This document shows positions 8,748-16,919 of a stretch of DNA of 62,893 nucleotides, piece by piece. Source of the DNA: an uncultured Kiloniellales bacterium. Its GTDB lineage: Bacteria; Pseudomonadota; Alphaproteobacteria; Kiloniellales; JAKSDN01. The notes beneath the pieces were generated by a model. The model had not been told where the DNA came from and ran no database searches. It saw nothing but the letters and a program-made list of their open reading frames with translations. The translations under genes and the position numbers were made by a program. How positions within the stretch are numbered: position 1 is the stretch's first letter; every line of letters begins with the position of its first letter. The stretch spans positions 1-62,893 of the forward strand of contig CAMYKD010000019.1 of the NCBI GenBank assembly GCA_947258885.1. The letters are read 5' to 3'.

Positions 8748-8850
8748 GGAGAATTGGGGTCAGACTCGATTTAACAGGCCTCAGCCTCTGAGGTTCATGG
8801 CAAGGTCGGATTAAATCGAGTCTGACCCCAATTCTCCAATTCTCCGACCC
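8748..8850. repeat. REP-like element with perfect 26-bp inverted repeat
   Basis: Positions 8748-8773 and 8812-8837 are perfect 26-bp inverted repeats around a 38-base loop, followed by a degenerate half copy to about 8850. The core AATTGGGGTCAGACTCGAT recurs in modified form at 26736-26800. It sits between two convergent genes (stops at 8736 and 8871) and could also act as a bidirectional transcription stop. Such elements are commonly spread by RAYT (Y1-type) transposases; none is in this window. Confidence 0.8.
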
Positions 8851-8870
8851 CAACTCTCCCGCTGCCGCCC

Positions 8871-10433
8871 CTAAGACCAGCGCCGGCCTTTGCGTTCGAT
8901 CACGCCCTCCGGAGTCAGCCTCTGGTTGGCGAGCGTGCGCTCGTCGTGGTTCATGCGCCAGGACAGCAGTTTCTGGGCATGGGCGAGCATCGGCTCCCGG
9001 TGGGCGGGGTCCCCGGCCAGGTCGCGCAGCTCCATGGGGTCCGCTTCCAGGTCGAAGAACAGCGGGGGCAGGGCGGTGAAGTGGACGTATTTGTAGCGTT
9101 CGCCCCGGATCACGTTCATCGCGCACTGGTCGGGGGCGAGGCCGAGCGCCTGCTGCGTCCTGTGGCCGACGATATCCCGAAAGTCGTATTCCCAGTGCGC
9201 CTCCCGCCGCCAGCCGGCCGGCTGCTCGCCATGGCAGAAGGGCAAGAGCGACAGGCCGTCGCACTGGACCGGCGTCTCGAGTCCGAGCCATTCCACGATG
9301 CTCGGCAGGACGTCGACGTTCTCGGTGAAGTCCGTGACCTGGCGGCCGCGTGCCTGGTCCGCCGCGGGACGCGGGTCGCGCAGGATGAGCGGGATGTGGA
9401 AGGACTGGTCGAAGTAGCCGTACTTGCCGAACAGCCAGTGGTCGCCGAGCTGCTCGCCGTGGTCCGAGGCGAAGACGATCAGGGTCCGCTCGTAGGCGTC
9501 CTCGGCCTCGAGGAAATCGATCAGGCGGCCGATCTGGGCGTCCACCTCCGACATCATGGCATAGTAGGTGGCCCGGGCCTGGCGCAACTCGCGCTCGCCG
9601 AAACCGATCGTGTCCGTGACCGGCACGCCGTGCGAGGGTCCGGTGCCCTTCTGATTGAACAGGTAATGGGCGAGCCAGGGATGCTGGGCCGCCTCCGCCT
9701 CGGGGCTCTCCGCGCGGACCGGAAGCGGCACCTCGGCCGGGTCGTAGAGTTCGTGGTAGGGCTCGGGCACGATGAATGGCGGGTGCGGCGCGAGATAGGA
9801 GAGGTGCACGAACCAGGGCCGGTCGCGGCGCACCGAGATGTACTTCATGGCCTCGCCGGTCAGGAAGGCGGTGTTGCTGTCCTCGGCCTTGTAGAGCGCC
9901 GGCGCGAAGGTCGGGCCGCGCCCGGCCGCCCCCGGCACGTTCGCCTTGGGCCGGAACACCTCGGCGTGACCGGAGGGGATGTCGTAGCCCTTGGCCCTGA
10001 GGTCGGCCAGCCAGGGGAACTGGTCGTCCTTCAGCCAGACGACCGGCGTCATGCCGGGCAGCAGGCCCTCGTAGCCGGTCAGCGCCGGGTCGCCCGGGTG
10101 ATGGGCGCGGGGATCGGCGCTGACGTCGGTATAGCCGAACAGCGCCGGCTCGTAGCCGGCCTTGCGCGCCTCGAGGGCCACGTTGCCGTGGCGCGCGTCG
10201 AGCGGGGCGCCGTTCACCACAGAGCGGTGGTTCATCAGGTACAGGCCGGTATAGAGCGAGGCCCGGCCCGGCCCGCAGGGCGTCGCCTGGCTGTAGTGCC
10301 GGGCGAACAGCGTGCCCTCGGCGGCGAGCCGGTCCAGTTTCGGGGTCCTGAGGCAGGGATGGCCCAGCGCCGAGAGGCAGTCGCCGCGCCACTGGTCGGC
10401 CGTGATGAAGAGAACGTTCGAAGGTTGGGTCAC
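8871..10433 (-). CDS. Phosphonate monoester hydrolase-type alkaline phosphatase superfamily enzyme
   Basis: The 520-residue protein belongs to the sulfatase/phosphonate monoesterase branch. ATPCGPGRASLYTG carries the C-x-P-x-R formylglycine signature with Cys53 as nucleophile precursor. Metal ligands are expected in ITADQWRGD near the N-terminus and SDHGEQLGDH in the C-terminal half. Long stretches such as GLYLMNHR, PLDARH, YEPALFGYT, EAEAAQHP, YKYVHF and ALPPLFFDLEADP agree, from memory of the family, with rhizobial and Burkholderia phosphonate monoester hydrolases rather than arylsulfatases. It should hydrolyse phosphonate or phosphate esters, often promiscuously. The start is GTG 10433. 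No signal peptide is visible, so it is cytoplasmic. No C-P lyase genes are nearby. Confidence 0.87.
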   Translation of the reverse strand: MTQPSNVLFITADQWRGDCLSALGHPCLRTPKLDRLAAEGTLFARHYSQATPCGPGRASLYTGLYLMNHRSVVNGAPLDARHGNVALEARKAGYEPALFGYTDVSADPRAHHPGDPALTGYEGLLPGMTPVVWLKDDQFPWLADLRAKGYDIPSGHAEVFRPKANVPGAAGRGPTFAPALYKAEDSNTAFLTGEAMKYISVRRDRPWFVHLSYLAPHPPFIVPEPYHELYDPAEVPLPVRAESPEAEAAQHPWLAHYLFNQKGTGPSHGVPVTDTIGFGERELRQARATYYAMMSEVDAQIGRLIDFLEAEDAYERTLIVFASDHGEQLGDHWLFGKYGYFDQSFHIPLILRDPRPAADQARGRQVTDFTENVDVLPSIVEWLGLETPVQCDGLSLLPFCHGEQPAGWRREAHWEYDFRDIVGHRTQQALGLAPDQCAMNVIRGERYKYVHFTALPPLFFDLEADPMELRDLAGDPAHREPMLAHAQKLLSWRMNHDERTLANQRLTPEGVIERKGRRWS

Positions 10434-10571
10434 GGGCGGGAATCATCCCTGGGGCGGAGAAATCCCGGCGGATTCTAGACGCAACCCGCGCCGCGCGCCA
10501 TCACCGATCCCGCCTGGCCGAAGTCGGCCCTTGGCGCGCCCGCCGGCGGATCGCACGACGCCTTGAAGGAG

Positions 10572-10645
10572 TGGCTGGGGGACCTGGATTCGAACCAGGG
10601 CTGCGCGGGTCAGAGCCGCGAGTTCTACCGCTAAACTATCCCCCA
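10572..10645 (-). tRNA. tRNA-Gln (anticodon CUG)
   Basis: On the minus strand a full cloverleaf folds: acceptor TGGGGGA/TCCCCCA, D arm closing AGTT/AACT, anticodon stem CGCGG/CCGCG with loop CTCTGAC giving anticodon CTG, T arm CCTGG-TTCGAAT-CCAGG, discriminator G and an encoded CCA. The U1-A72 first pair is typical of bacterial tRNA-Gln. It reads glutamine CAG codons. The 3' end faces the phosphonate monoesterase gene; no attachment-site duplication is seen. Confidence 0.95.
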
Positions 10646-10716
10646 GCGACGGGGCCGGACGGGCCGCAGGCGCCCCGCAGCGCTCCGAGCAGGGCCGTCC
10701 GTGCCCTTATGTAGTC

Positions 10717-10764
10717 CGACCAAGGGGCCGATTTCAACCGCGACCAAGGGGCCGATTTCAACCG
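10717..10764. repeat. Perfect 24-bp tandem duplication
   Basis: CGACCAAGGGGCCGATTTCA plus ACCG occurs twice with no spacer (10717-10740, 10741-10764), upstream of the tRNA-Gln gene on its 5' side. The rest of the 10646-11025 gap holds a short AT-rich patch (10855-10905) that may be a promoter for the Ppx/GppA gene, and no other gene. Confidence 0.85.
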
Positions 10765-11025
10765 TCTTGGACGGGTTCCGTGGCGCTCCTGGCGGCTGCG
10801 AGCGGGCCATGAAGGTGGACGGTTTGGCCGAGGAAGCCGGCGGATCTGCGCAATAATCTCGTAATGATAGTATATCAATATCAATATACAATCTTAAGTA
10901 TGCATGTCTTTGCGGTACTACTGCCGGCCTCAGCCCCCTGGCCGCGGGCCGGCAATTCGGTTTAGGATAGCTGACGACGATAAACGGCCGGCGATGCGGA
11001 CAAGGGCCGGCCGAAGGCATAGGGG

Positions 11026-12102
11026 GTGTGCTTGGCGGTTGTCGGCGACGACCGGCTTTCGGACGCGCGACCTGGCCCGCGGGACGGAGTCCTGCGGCGC
11101 GACGTTTATGCGGCGCTCGATCTCGGCACCAACAACTGCCGTCTGCTGGTGGCGCGCCCGGCGGGGGGCGGGTTTCGGGTGATCGACGCCTATTCGCGCA
11201 TCGTGCGCCTGGGCGAGGGCCTGTCGGCGAGCGGACGGCTGTCCGAGGCGGCCATGACGCGCAGCCTGGCCGCGCTGGCCGCCTGCGCCGGCAAGCTGCG
11301 CCGGCGCCGGGTCACCCGCCTGCGAGCCGTGGCGACCGAGGCCTGCCGGCGGGCCGCCAACGGCGGGCCCTTCCTGGAGCGGGTGCGCGAAGAGACCGGG
11401 CTCGAGCTGGAGATCATCTCCAACAGCGAGGAGGCGCATCTGGCGCACGCCGGCTGTGCGCCGCTGCTCGATCCGCGCCGGCGCCACGCGCTGATTTTCG
11501 ATATCGGCGGCGGCAGCACGGAGGTGAGCTGGCTCGAGCTCTCCGGGGGCGGAGACGCGGAGCGCCGGCCTGCCCGGGCCCTGCGCGGCTGGCACTCGGT
11601 GCCGATCGGCGTCGTCACCCTGTCCGAAGCCTTCGGCGGCCGGGACGTCCCGGCCGAGACCTATCGCAGGATGGTCGCCGAGGTGACGGCGGCGCTGGCG
11701 CCCTTCGAGGCACGGCACGGCCTGGCGGATCTGGCCGCGCGCAGCCAGATGCAGATGCTCGGGACCTCGGGCACGGCGACCACCCTGGCCGGCGTCCACA
11801 AGCGGCTGCGTCGCTACGACCGGACCCGGGTCGACGGCGCCTATCTGCGGTTCGGGACGGTTCGCGCGCTGTGCCGGCGCCTGTCGCATATGAGCTACCA
11901 CGAAAGGGCCGCACAGCCCTGCGTCGGGCGGGAGCGCGCCGACCTCGTCGTCGCCGGCTGCGCGATTCTGGAGGCGATCTGCCGGACCTGGCCCGTCGGG
12001 CGGCTGCGCGTCGCCGACCGGGGCCTGCGCGAAGGCATCCTGTTCAACCTGATGCAGGGGAGCACCCCCTGCAGTCCCTGCGCGGCGGGCGGCGTCGGGT
12101 GA
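11026..12102 (+). CDS. Ppx/GppA-family exopolyphosphatase / pppGpp phosphohydrolase
   Basis: The 358-residue protein has the ASKHA ATPase fold of Ppx/Gpp[16 protein letters not shown] (phosphate-1 loop) near 28-42, [14 protein letters not shown] in the middle and [12 protein letters not shown] (adenosine-side loop). Such enzymes hydrolyse polyphosphate or convert pppGpp to ppGpp in the cytoplasm. It is the short two-domain form without the C-terminal HD domain. The start is uncertain (GTG 11026 assumed); the conserved fold begins near residue 27. Its stop overlaps the GTG start of rlmE (GTGA), so the two are translationally coupled, a pairing common in alphaproteobacteria. Confidence 0.85.
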   Translation: MCLAVVGDDRLSDARPGPRDGVLRRDVYAALDLGTNNCRLLVARPAGGGFRVIDAYSRIVRLGEGLSASGRLSEAAMTRSLAALAACAGKLRRRRVTRLRAVATEACRRAANGGPFLERVREETGLELEIISNSEEAHLAHAGCAPLLDPRRRHALIFDIGGGSTEVSWLELSGGGDAERRPARALRGWHSVPIGVVTLSEAFGGRDVPAETYRRMVAEVTAALAPFEARHGLADLAARSQMQMLGTSGTATTLAGVHKRLRRYDRTRVDGAYLRFGTVRALCRRLSHMSYHERAAQPCVGRERADLVVAGCAILEAICRTWPVGRLRVADRGLREGILFNLMQGSTPCSPCAAGGVG

Positions 12103-12827
12103 GCGGTGCCGGTCGGGGCGACGGGCGGGGTCGGCGGCGCGGCCGGACCGCCACGCCCCGGGGCCGCGGCCTGAGCGTTCGGGTCGAGACCGCGAAACGG
12201 CGCTCCAATTCCTCCACCCGCTGGCTCCGGCGCCAGCTCAACGATCCCTATGTGCGCGAAGCACAGGAGCGCGGCTACCGCTCGCGCGCGGCCTTCAAGC
12301 TGCTCCAGATCGACGACAAGCTGGGCCTCCTGAAGCCCGGCGCGCGGGTCGTCGACCTGGGTGCCGCGCCGGGCGGCTGGAGCCAGGTCGCCGTGGAGCG
12401 CTGCGGCCCCGAGGGGCGCGTGGTCGGCATCGACTTGGCCGAGATCGAGCCGCTGGCCGGGGCGGTCTTCCTCGAGGGCGACTTCCTCGACGAGACGGCG
12501 CCCGAGCGCCTGAAACAGGCCCTCGGCGGGCCGGCCGACCTGGTGCTTTCCGACATGGCGGCGGCGGCGACCGGCCATGCCGGGACCGACCATTTGCGGG
12601 TCATGGCGCTGGCCGAGGCGGCGCTCGCCTTCGCCGAGGAGGTCCTGGCCCCCGGCGGCGCCTTCCTCGCCAAGGTGCTCCAGGGCGGTGCGGAGCGCGC
12701 GCTGCTCGATCGCCTGAAGCAGGACTTCGCTAAGGTGCGCCACATCAAGCCGCCGGCCAGCCGCAAGGACTCCGCCGAGCTCTACGTCGCGGCGACCGGA
12801 TATCGGGGGGCAAGGCCCGGCGGCTGA
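12099..12827 (+). CDS. rlmE: 23S rRNA (uridine-2'-O)-methyltransferase RlmE (FtsJ/RrmJ)
   Basis: A 242-residue SAM-dependent methyltransferase. Motif [16 protein letters not shown], the acidic DLAEIEPL after strand 2, [17 protein letters not shown] with the catalytic Asp, and FLAKVLQGG with the catalytic Lys are all present, as is the [15 protein letters not shown]-terminal element. It methylates the ribose of the conserved U in the A-loop of 23S rRNA during 50S maturation. The N-terminal 30 residues are Arg/Gly-rich, usual for alphaproteobacterial RlmE. GTG 12099 overlaps the preceding stop codon. Confidence 0.9.
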   Translation: MSGAGRGDGRGRRRGRTATPRGRGLSVRVETAKRRSNSSTRWLRRQLNDPYVREAQERGYRSRAAFKLLQIDDKLGLLKPGARVVDLGAAPGGWSQVAVERCGPEGRVVGIDLAEIEPLAGAVFLEGDFLDETAPERLKQALGGPADLVLSDMAAAATGHAGTDHLRVMALAEAALAFAEEVLAPGGAFLAKVLQGGAERALLDRLKQDFAKVRHIKPPASRKDSAELYVAATGYRGARPGG

Positions 12828-13617
12828 AGGCCGCGCCCTCCGATCGGCCGTGCAGTTGCGGTGGTTAGAAATCTAGATGGTTGGAATCGGCCCGTTTAGG
12901 CCGCACGGTCGGTGGCGCGACAGTCGGCTTTCGGATCATAAACCGGTCGTCCAACTGCGCCCGTCAGTTAGGGCGTCCCTAGCCGGGAGGCGACATCGGT
13001 CTGGTACGCAGATACCAGGTGGAAACGAACCGATTGAGGCAATCACTCGCGAAGTGAATGGAATTGCAGTCTACAAGCCGCGCCTGTAAAACCGTCATCC
13101 ATGCCCCAGGACGACGATATCATTTAGTATTTGGAACGCCAGGATTGTCGGTGGACAATCGTTCGATTGAAGTCCGGCTCCACCCTTCGGGTCCACAATA
13201 GGTTACGATCTCGGTGACGAGTATGCACACATCACGACAAACATAAGTCCATTTCAAGATGGTGCGCCAATAGACTTCTTTTACACAAGCGAAATCGCAG
13301 AGATTATCGATGAGGAAAGTGGTCGCATAATCTTCCGTGCAAAGTAACATTTCAGGGCTTTGACGGTGCGCCCCGAACGACCGATTTGGGTCACCTGGAC
13401 GCCCGCCGGCCGAGGCCAAGCGCCGCTACCACCACGCCACCGCAGGCGCCCGACAACCCTCAACACCTACGGACGATGGGGCGAGGTGCCCAACGGGTCC
13501 GCGGTCGAGGGTCAAGCCGACGATGACGGGCGCGACCATCCGGCCGCTTGGCTTCGCTCGCCCCTTCGACAAGCTTCTGCAATCGGGTGCAAGTGTAGAA
13601 TGGCTCCAGTGGGGCTG
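12828..13617. other. Long intergenic region, possible coding remnants, no intact gene
   Basis: About 790 bases separate rlmE from the promoter of the PA14 gene. From 13090 to 13350 the GC content drops. Two plus-strand frames read protein-like text but lack good starts: one ending at 13089 (NEPIEAITREVNGIAVYKPRL) and one at 13171-13347 listed separately. The rest shows no recognised feature. Confidence 0.5.
13171..13347 (+). pseudogene. Possible 3' remnant of an unidentified gene
   Basis: After an in-frame stop at 13168-13170 a 58-codon frame runs to TAA at 13345-13347 without a usable start codon in its first part. The translation has a natural composition with mixed acidic and hydrophobic residues (for example DEYAHITTNI, APIDFFYTSEIAEIIDEE) and lower GC than neighbours, as expected for the tail of a transferred and decayed gene. 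No family is recognised. Confidence 0.35.
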
Positions 13618-13646
13618 TTGACCAAAATCGGGAGCGGGCTGATACT
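13618..13646 (+). promoter_or_regulatory. Sigma-70-type promoter for the PA14 protein gene
   Basis: TTGACC at 13618-13623 and GATACT at 13641-13646 are separated by 17 bases. Five of six and four of six positions match the consensus. Transcription would start near 13653, about 23 bases before ATG 13676. Confidence 0.6.
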
Positions 13647-13675
13647 GATTCATGCAGATGCATCAGGGGGAAAGC

Positions 13676-14245
13676 ATGCGAAACTTGAGTGCGGTCCAGG
13701 CCTGTGCCCTCGTCGTCGCGGGCGGGCTTCTGGCCTGGGCGCCCGGCGGCCGGGCGCAGGTCTCCACCGCCGCGACCGACCTGAAGCCGGGGCTGGCGGT
13801 CTGCTACATCTACGAGTTCGTCCGGCATATCGACGAGATCGCCGAGTGGGAGAAGTACAAGGACTGCAAGCCGGGCGAGCCGCTGGCACATCTGGACTCC
13901 CGGGTCGGAAAGGACAAGGTCCTGACCAGCGAGTCGGACGACGGCGTGATGGCGAAGATCACCGGGTTCATCCATCTCGACACGCCCGGCGCCTACGGTT
14001 TCACCTTCGAGTCGAACGACGGTGTGCGCCTGGAGATCGACGGGAAGCTGATCATCGAGGACCCGGACGTCCACGGCGACCGCTATTCCGACATCGGCAT
14101 CATGGAGGTGGCGAAACCCGGCTGGTATCCCCTCGCCATCAAGTACTTCGAGCGCAAGAACACCTCGACCCTGCGCATGTTCTGGGGACCGCCGGGCGTC
14201 GAGGGAACCATGCCTCTCGTGCCGGCCGAGGCCTTGGCGCATTAG
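13676..14245 (+). CDS. Exported PA14-domain protein
   Basis: This 189-residue protein starts at ATG 13676 behind AGGGGGAAAG and has a signal peptide (MRNLSAVQACALVVAGGLLA, cleavage near GGRAQ). The mature part is one PA14-like beta-barrel: GFIHLDTPGAYGFTFESNDGVRLEIDG, the DPDVHGDR loop, GWYPLAIKYFE and LRMFWGPPG are the usual PA14 strands, a carbohydrate-binding or adhesion module. It is a stand-alone PA14 domain with no attached enzyme. A role in binding surface or environmental glycans in the periplasm or outside is inferred. Confidence 0.75.
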   Translation: MRNLSAVQACALVVAGGLLAWAPGGRAQVSTAATDLKPGLAVCYIYEFVRHIDEIAEWEKYKDCKPGEPLAHLDSRVGKDKVLTSESDDGVMAKITGFIHLDTPGAYGFTFESNDGVRLEIDGKLIIEDPDVHGDRYSDIGIMEVAKPGWYPLAIKYFERKNTSTLRMFWGPPGVEGTMPLVPAEALAH

Positions 14246-14292
14246 CGCCCGCCGGCAGGACACCTCGCGGGCTTTTTTCGAGAGCTGGCGCC

Positions 14293-14346
14293 GAGAAAAA
14301 GGGGACATTCTACTTTTCGGGAAAAGTTGAATGTCCCCTTTTTCTC
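14293..14346. repeat. REP-like hairpin of the AAAAAGGGGACATTC type
   Basis: Positions 14293-14318 and 14321-14346 form a 26-bp inverted repeat with one mismatch and a two-base loop. It lies between the convergent PA14 and protease genes, and its right arm overlaps the stop codon of the protease gene (14345-14347). It may also terminate both transcripts. Confidence 0.8.
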
Positions 14347-15079
14347 ATTTGGCCATCAGGATGATCTGGTCCTTGGCGTCCTCGATGGTGAGGCGGAAGT
14401 GCTCGAGGAAGCTCATGCCCAGCAGCGAGAGCTCCATGCCGGCGTCCTCCTCGGCGAAGAAGGCGACGGCGACGTCCTTGGCGAGCGCGTGGCCGACCTT
14501 GACCGTCTTGAGCTTGCCCAGCTTGACCGGGATCCGGCCGCCCACGGTCCGGGACCAGCCGTCCCTCAGGTCCTTGTCCTGGAATCCGAGCAGCTCGATC
14601 ATCTCCTGCGGCAGGACGATCGTGGTCGCGCCGGTGTCCAGGACCAGCGCCATATCCTGGCGCCGCCCGTTGGGGCCGACCAGCGCGGTCTCGACCAGGT
14701 GGTGCCGGCCGCGCCGCGTGGTGCCGACCGCATAGCGGCCGACCACCGCGGTGGCCGTGGGCTTGGGCTCGAGGATCCACAGCTCGCGGACGCCGCCCTT
14801 CCGGTCGTGCAGCAGCAGGTAGTTGTAGTCGCTCAGCAGGGCCGAGATCCGCCGCGCCAGACCCTTTGCCCGGAGCTTCCTGGGCGGGGCGTCGTCGATC
14901 AGATCCAGGCCGCTGACCTGGAAGCCCTCGGTCAGGGCCAGTTCGAGCACCTGCGCGCGCAGGTCCTCGGCCGCCGCCTGGGCCGCCGCCGGCAGCGCCC
15001 AAGTCAGCATCGCCCAAACCAGCGCACCCGAAAGCACGATGCCGCGACGTCCTCCTTCGAGATGGCGCAACGTCCCCAT
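14345..15079 (-). CDS. Retropepsin-like aspartic protease (clan AA), exported
   Basis: A 244-residue protein from ATG 15079, preceded by GAGGTGG. It opens with a membrane/signal segment (IVLSGALVWAMLTWALPAAAQA). The C-terminal 120 residues are the single-lobe aspartic protease domain: ALVLDTGATTIVLP contains the catalytic D-T-G, followed by a VGHALAKDVAVAFF strand and the LLGMSFLEHF flap/hydrophobic motif of the TIGR02281-type family. These act as dimers in the periplasm. The central region (about 40-115) is not assigned. Substrate unknown. Confidence 0.82.
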   Translation of the reverse strand: MGTLRHLEGGRRGIVLSGALVWAMLTWALPAAAQAAAEDLRAQVLELALTEGFQVSGLDLIDDAPPRKLRAKGLARRISALLSDYNYLLLHDRKGGVRELWILEPKPTATAVVGRYAVGTTRRGRHHLVETALVGPNGRRQDMALVLDTGATTIVLPQEMIELLGFQDKDLRDGWSRTVGGRIPVKLGKLKTVKVGHALAKDVAVAFFAEEDAGMELSLLGMSFLEHFRLTIEDAKDQIILMAK

Positions 15080-15291
15080 GATCCACCTCTCTGCCCAGGC
15101 CGCCCCCCAGCCAGCCACCAGCTTAGCACGAAGCGTGGCCCGGGATCGAGCCTCCCGCCGCCGGGGACCTCTGCCCCGCGGAAGAAAATCCCACGCCGGT
15201 CGCAACTCTCAGGAGTCGTGTGGGATCAAAGGCTTAACCCGGCGGTAACCTTGGTAGCCTACACTTGTCCCAAATTGGATCGAGGGTGGAC

Positions 15292-16143
15292 ATGTCTGTC
15301 CCGGGTCACAGAAAGCGCGGCGAGGCGGCGCAACCTCTCGGCGACTCGGCCGAGGCGCGCGGCATGCCAGAGGGCGCAGTGGACGCAGTGGACGCGGCGG
15401 GCGAGGACGAGGCGCCGGCGGCTTTCTCGCGTCGCCTGCAGGCGATGCTGGACGCCGCCGCGCAAGAGTCGGCCGAGACGGCCGACGGGCCGCCGGACGC
15501 GCCTTCCGCGCCCAGCGGGCCGGGCGATCGCGCCGCCACGCCTGACACCCCGGCCCGGGCCCGGGCACCGGCCCCGGCCCGGACGCCCGCCCTGCGGGCG
15601 TCCCGCGAGCTGCGCACGGCGATCAGCGAGCCGCCCGGCGACGGCGCGCCCGCGGAACCGTACATGGAACCGGACATGGAACCCGAGCGGGCCCCGAACC
15701 GGGCGGCCTCGCTGGCCCTTCGCCTCGGCTCCATGATGGGGGTGGTCATCGCCGGGGTCTTCGTGGCGCGTCTCTTCGACTTCGCCCTGGGCCTGCAGAC
15801 GCGGCTTCAGGGCCTGGGCGTCCTGGCGGTCTATCTGGTCGTGCTCGCGGTGATTCTCGCCCCCGGCCTCAATCCCCGGACGCGCAAGCAGTGGATCGTC
15901 GTGATCGGCGGCTTCGCCGGGGTCATCGTCGCGATCGCCATGGGCTCGGCCTTCGCCCGCCTCATGCTGCAGACCAAGGACTTCCAGCATGCCGGCCTCT
16001 ACGTCGAGCTCGTGGTCGAGTTCGGCGTGATGTTCGCCTTCTGGGGCCTGGCGGTGCTGGCCTTCGTCCGAATTCTGCGCGCCGTCGGTCTGGGGATCGG
16101 CGGGGACCCCGGGCCTTCCGGGCATGGGTCGCAAGGCCCTTGA
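15292..16143 (+). CDS. Four-helix membrane protein with long low-complexity N-terminus
   Basis: The 283-residue protein starts at ATG 15292 behind GAGGG. Residues 1-135 are Ala/Pro/Glu-rich and probably disordered cytoplasmic. The C-terminal half has four transmembrane helices, beginning LALRLGSMMGVVIAGVFVAR. Helix boundaries, the RTRKQW loop and the FAFWGLAV helix match the protein encoded next door at 16232, so the two are tandem paralogues. No known family is recognised; function unknown. Confidence 0.65.
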   Translation: MSVPGHRKRGEAAQPLGDSAEARGMPEGAVDAVDAAGEDEAPAAFSRRLQAMLDAAAQESAETADGPPDAPSAPSGPGDRAATPDTPARARAPAPARTPALRASRELRTAISEPPGDGAPAEPYMEPDMEPERAPNRAASLALRLGSMMGVVIAGVFVARLFDFALGLQTRLQGLGVLAVYLVVLAVILAPGLNPRTRKQWIVVIGGFAGVIVAIAMGSAFARLMLQTKDFQHAGLYVELVVEFGVMFAFWGLAVLAFVRILRAVGLGIGGDPGPSGHGSQGP

Positions 16144-16231
16144 GCGCCCGCCGGGACGACCCTTTGGACTCCGCAACCCAACAACGACCGTGGTGCGATG
16201 AAATGCATCCCTTCAACACCCGAGGACGGAC

Positions 16232-16747
16232 ATGAGCGCGACTGATCCCGAGGCCGTCGGCACGCCGGCGGCGCCCCCCGAGAGGACCAAGCCCTTGGCG
16301 GGCCGATTTTCCACCCTGGCGCTCAAGGCCGGCCTCTTCGTGGCGGCCCTGGTCGCCAGCGTGTTCGTGGGGCGTCTTGCATACGCCCTGCTGGGCGTGC
16401 CGCTGCAGCCCGGGGAGATGGGGCTCGGTTCGGCGGGTTGGGTCACGGCCCTGGTGGTCCTGATGACCGTCCGCCCGCGCGCCTCGCGGCACTGGCTGCT
16501 GGTCGCCGCCGGCATCGCCGGGCTGATCGTCGCGGCGAGCCTGGGCGCGGCCGTCGGCGAGCTGGTCCTCAGCCGGGCGGTCGTCGCGGACGCCGGCGCC
16601 GTCGTCGGGACGGTCCTGAGGGTGGCGGTCCTGCTGGCCTTCTGGGGACCCGTCATGGTGGTCTTCGCCAAGCAGCTGTACCGCGTCGGCCTGGTCGTCG
16701 AAAGCTGGGAGTCGCGACCGGCCGAGGACGCCTCGAAAAGCGCCTGA
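16232..16747 (+). CDS. Four-helix membrane protein, paralogue of the preceding gene
   Basis: This 171-residue protein repeats the four-helix unit of its upstream neighbour without the long disordered N-terminus: LALKAGLFVAALVASVFVGR, then RPRASRHWLLVAAGIAGL, then LLAFWGPVMVVFAKQLYRVG. The spacing of 88 bases and same strand suggest co-transcription. The pair may form a hetero-oligomer; this is inference from similarity and adjacency only. Confidence 0.7.
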   Translation: MSATDPEAVGTPAAPPERTKPLAGRFSTLALKAGLFVAALVASVFVGRLAYALLGVPLQPGEMGLGSAGWVTALVVLMTVRPRASRHWLLVAAGIAGLIVAASLGAAVGELVLSRAVVADAGAVVGTVLRVAVLLAFWGPVMVVFAKQLYRVGLVVESWESRPAEDASKSA

Positions 16748-16807
16748 TCCGCGTGCTCGCGGCGCTTCGCTCCGGGAGAAGATAACTTCGGTCGGCGGCG
16801 AACCTTA

Positions 16808-16871
16808 ACCGCAAAGGCACGAAGACACGAAGACGTTCGATACGCTCTTGGTGTCTTCGTGCCTTGGCGGT
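16808..16871. repeat. REP-like hairpin of the GGCACGAAGACACGAAG type
   Basis: Positions 16808-16828 and 16851-16871 are a 21-bp inverted repeat with one mismatch around a 22-base loop. The motif is unrelated to the other hairpins in this window. It lies between the convergent four-helix protein gene and the threonine ammonia-lyase gene. Confidence 0.75.
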
Positions 16872-16919
16872 GACTCCGTCCATGTGAACATCGGGGTATC
16901 ATACGCGCATCACGTCGTC

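Noticed and set aside
13130-13205. tRNA-like 3' end (TTCGATTGAAGTCCGGCTCCACCC)
   Set aside because: The T-arm stems do not pair and no acceptor, D or anticodon arms can be formed upstream, so it is not a tRNA gene.
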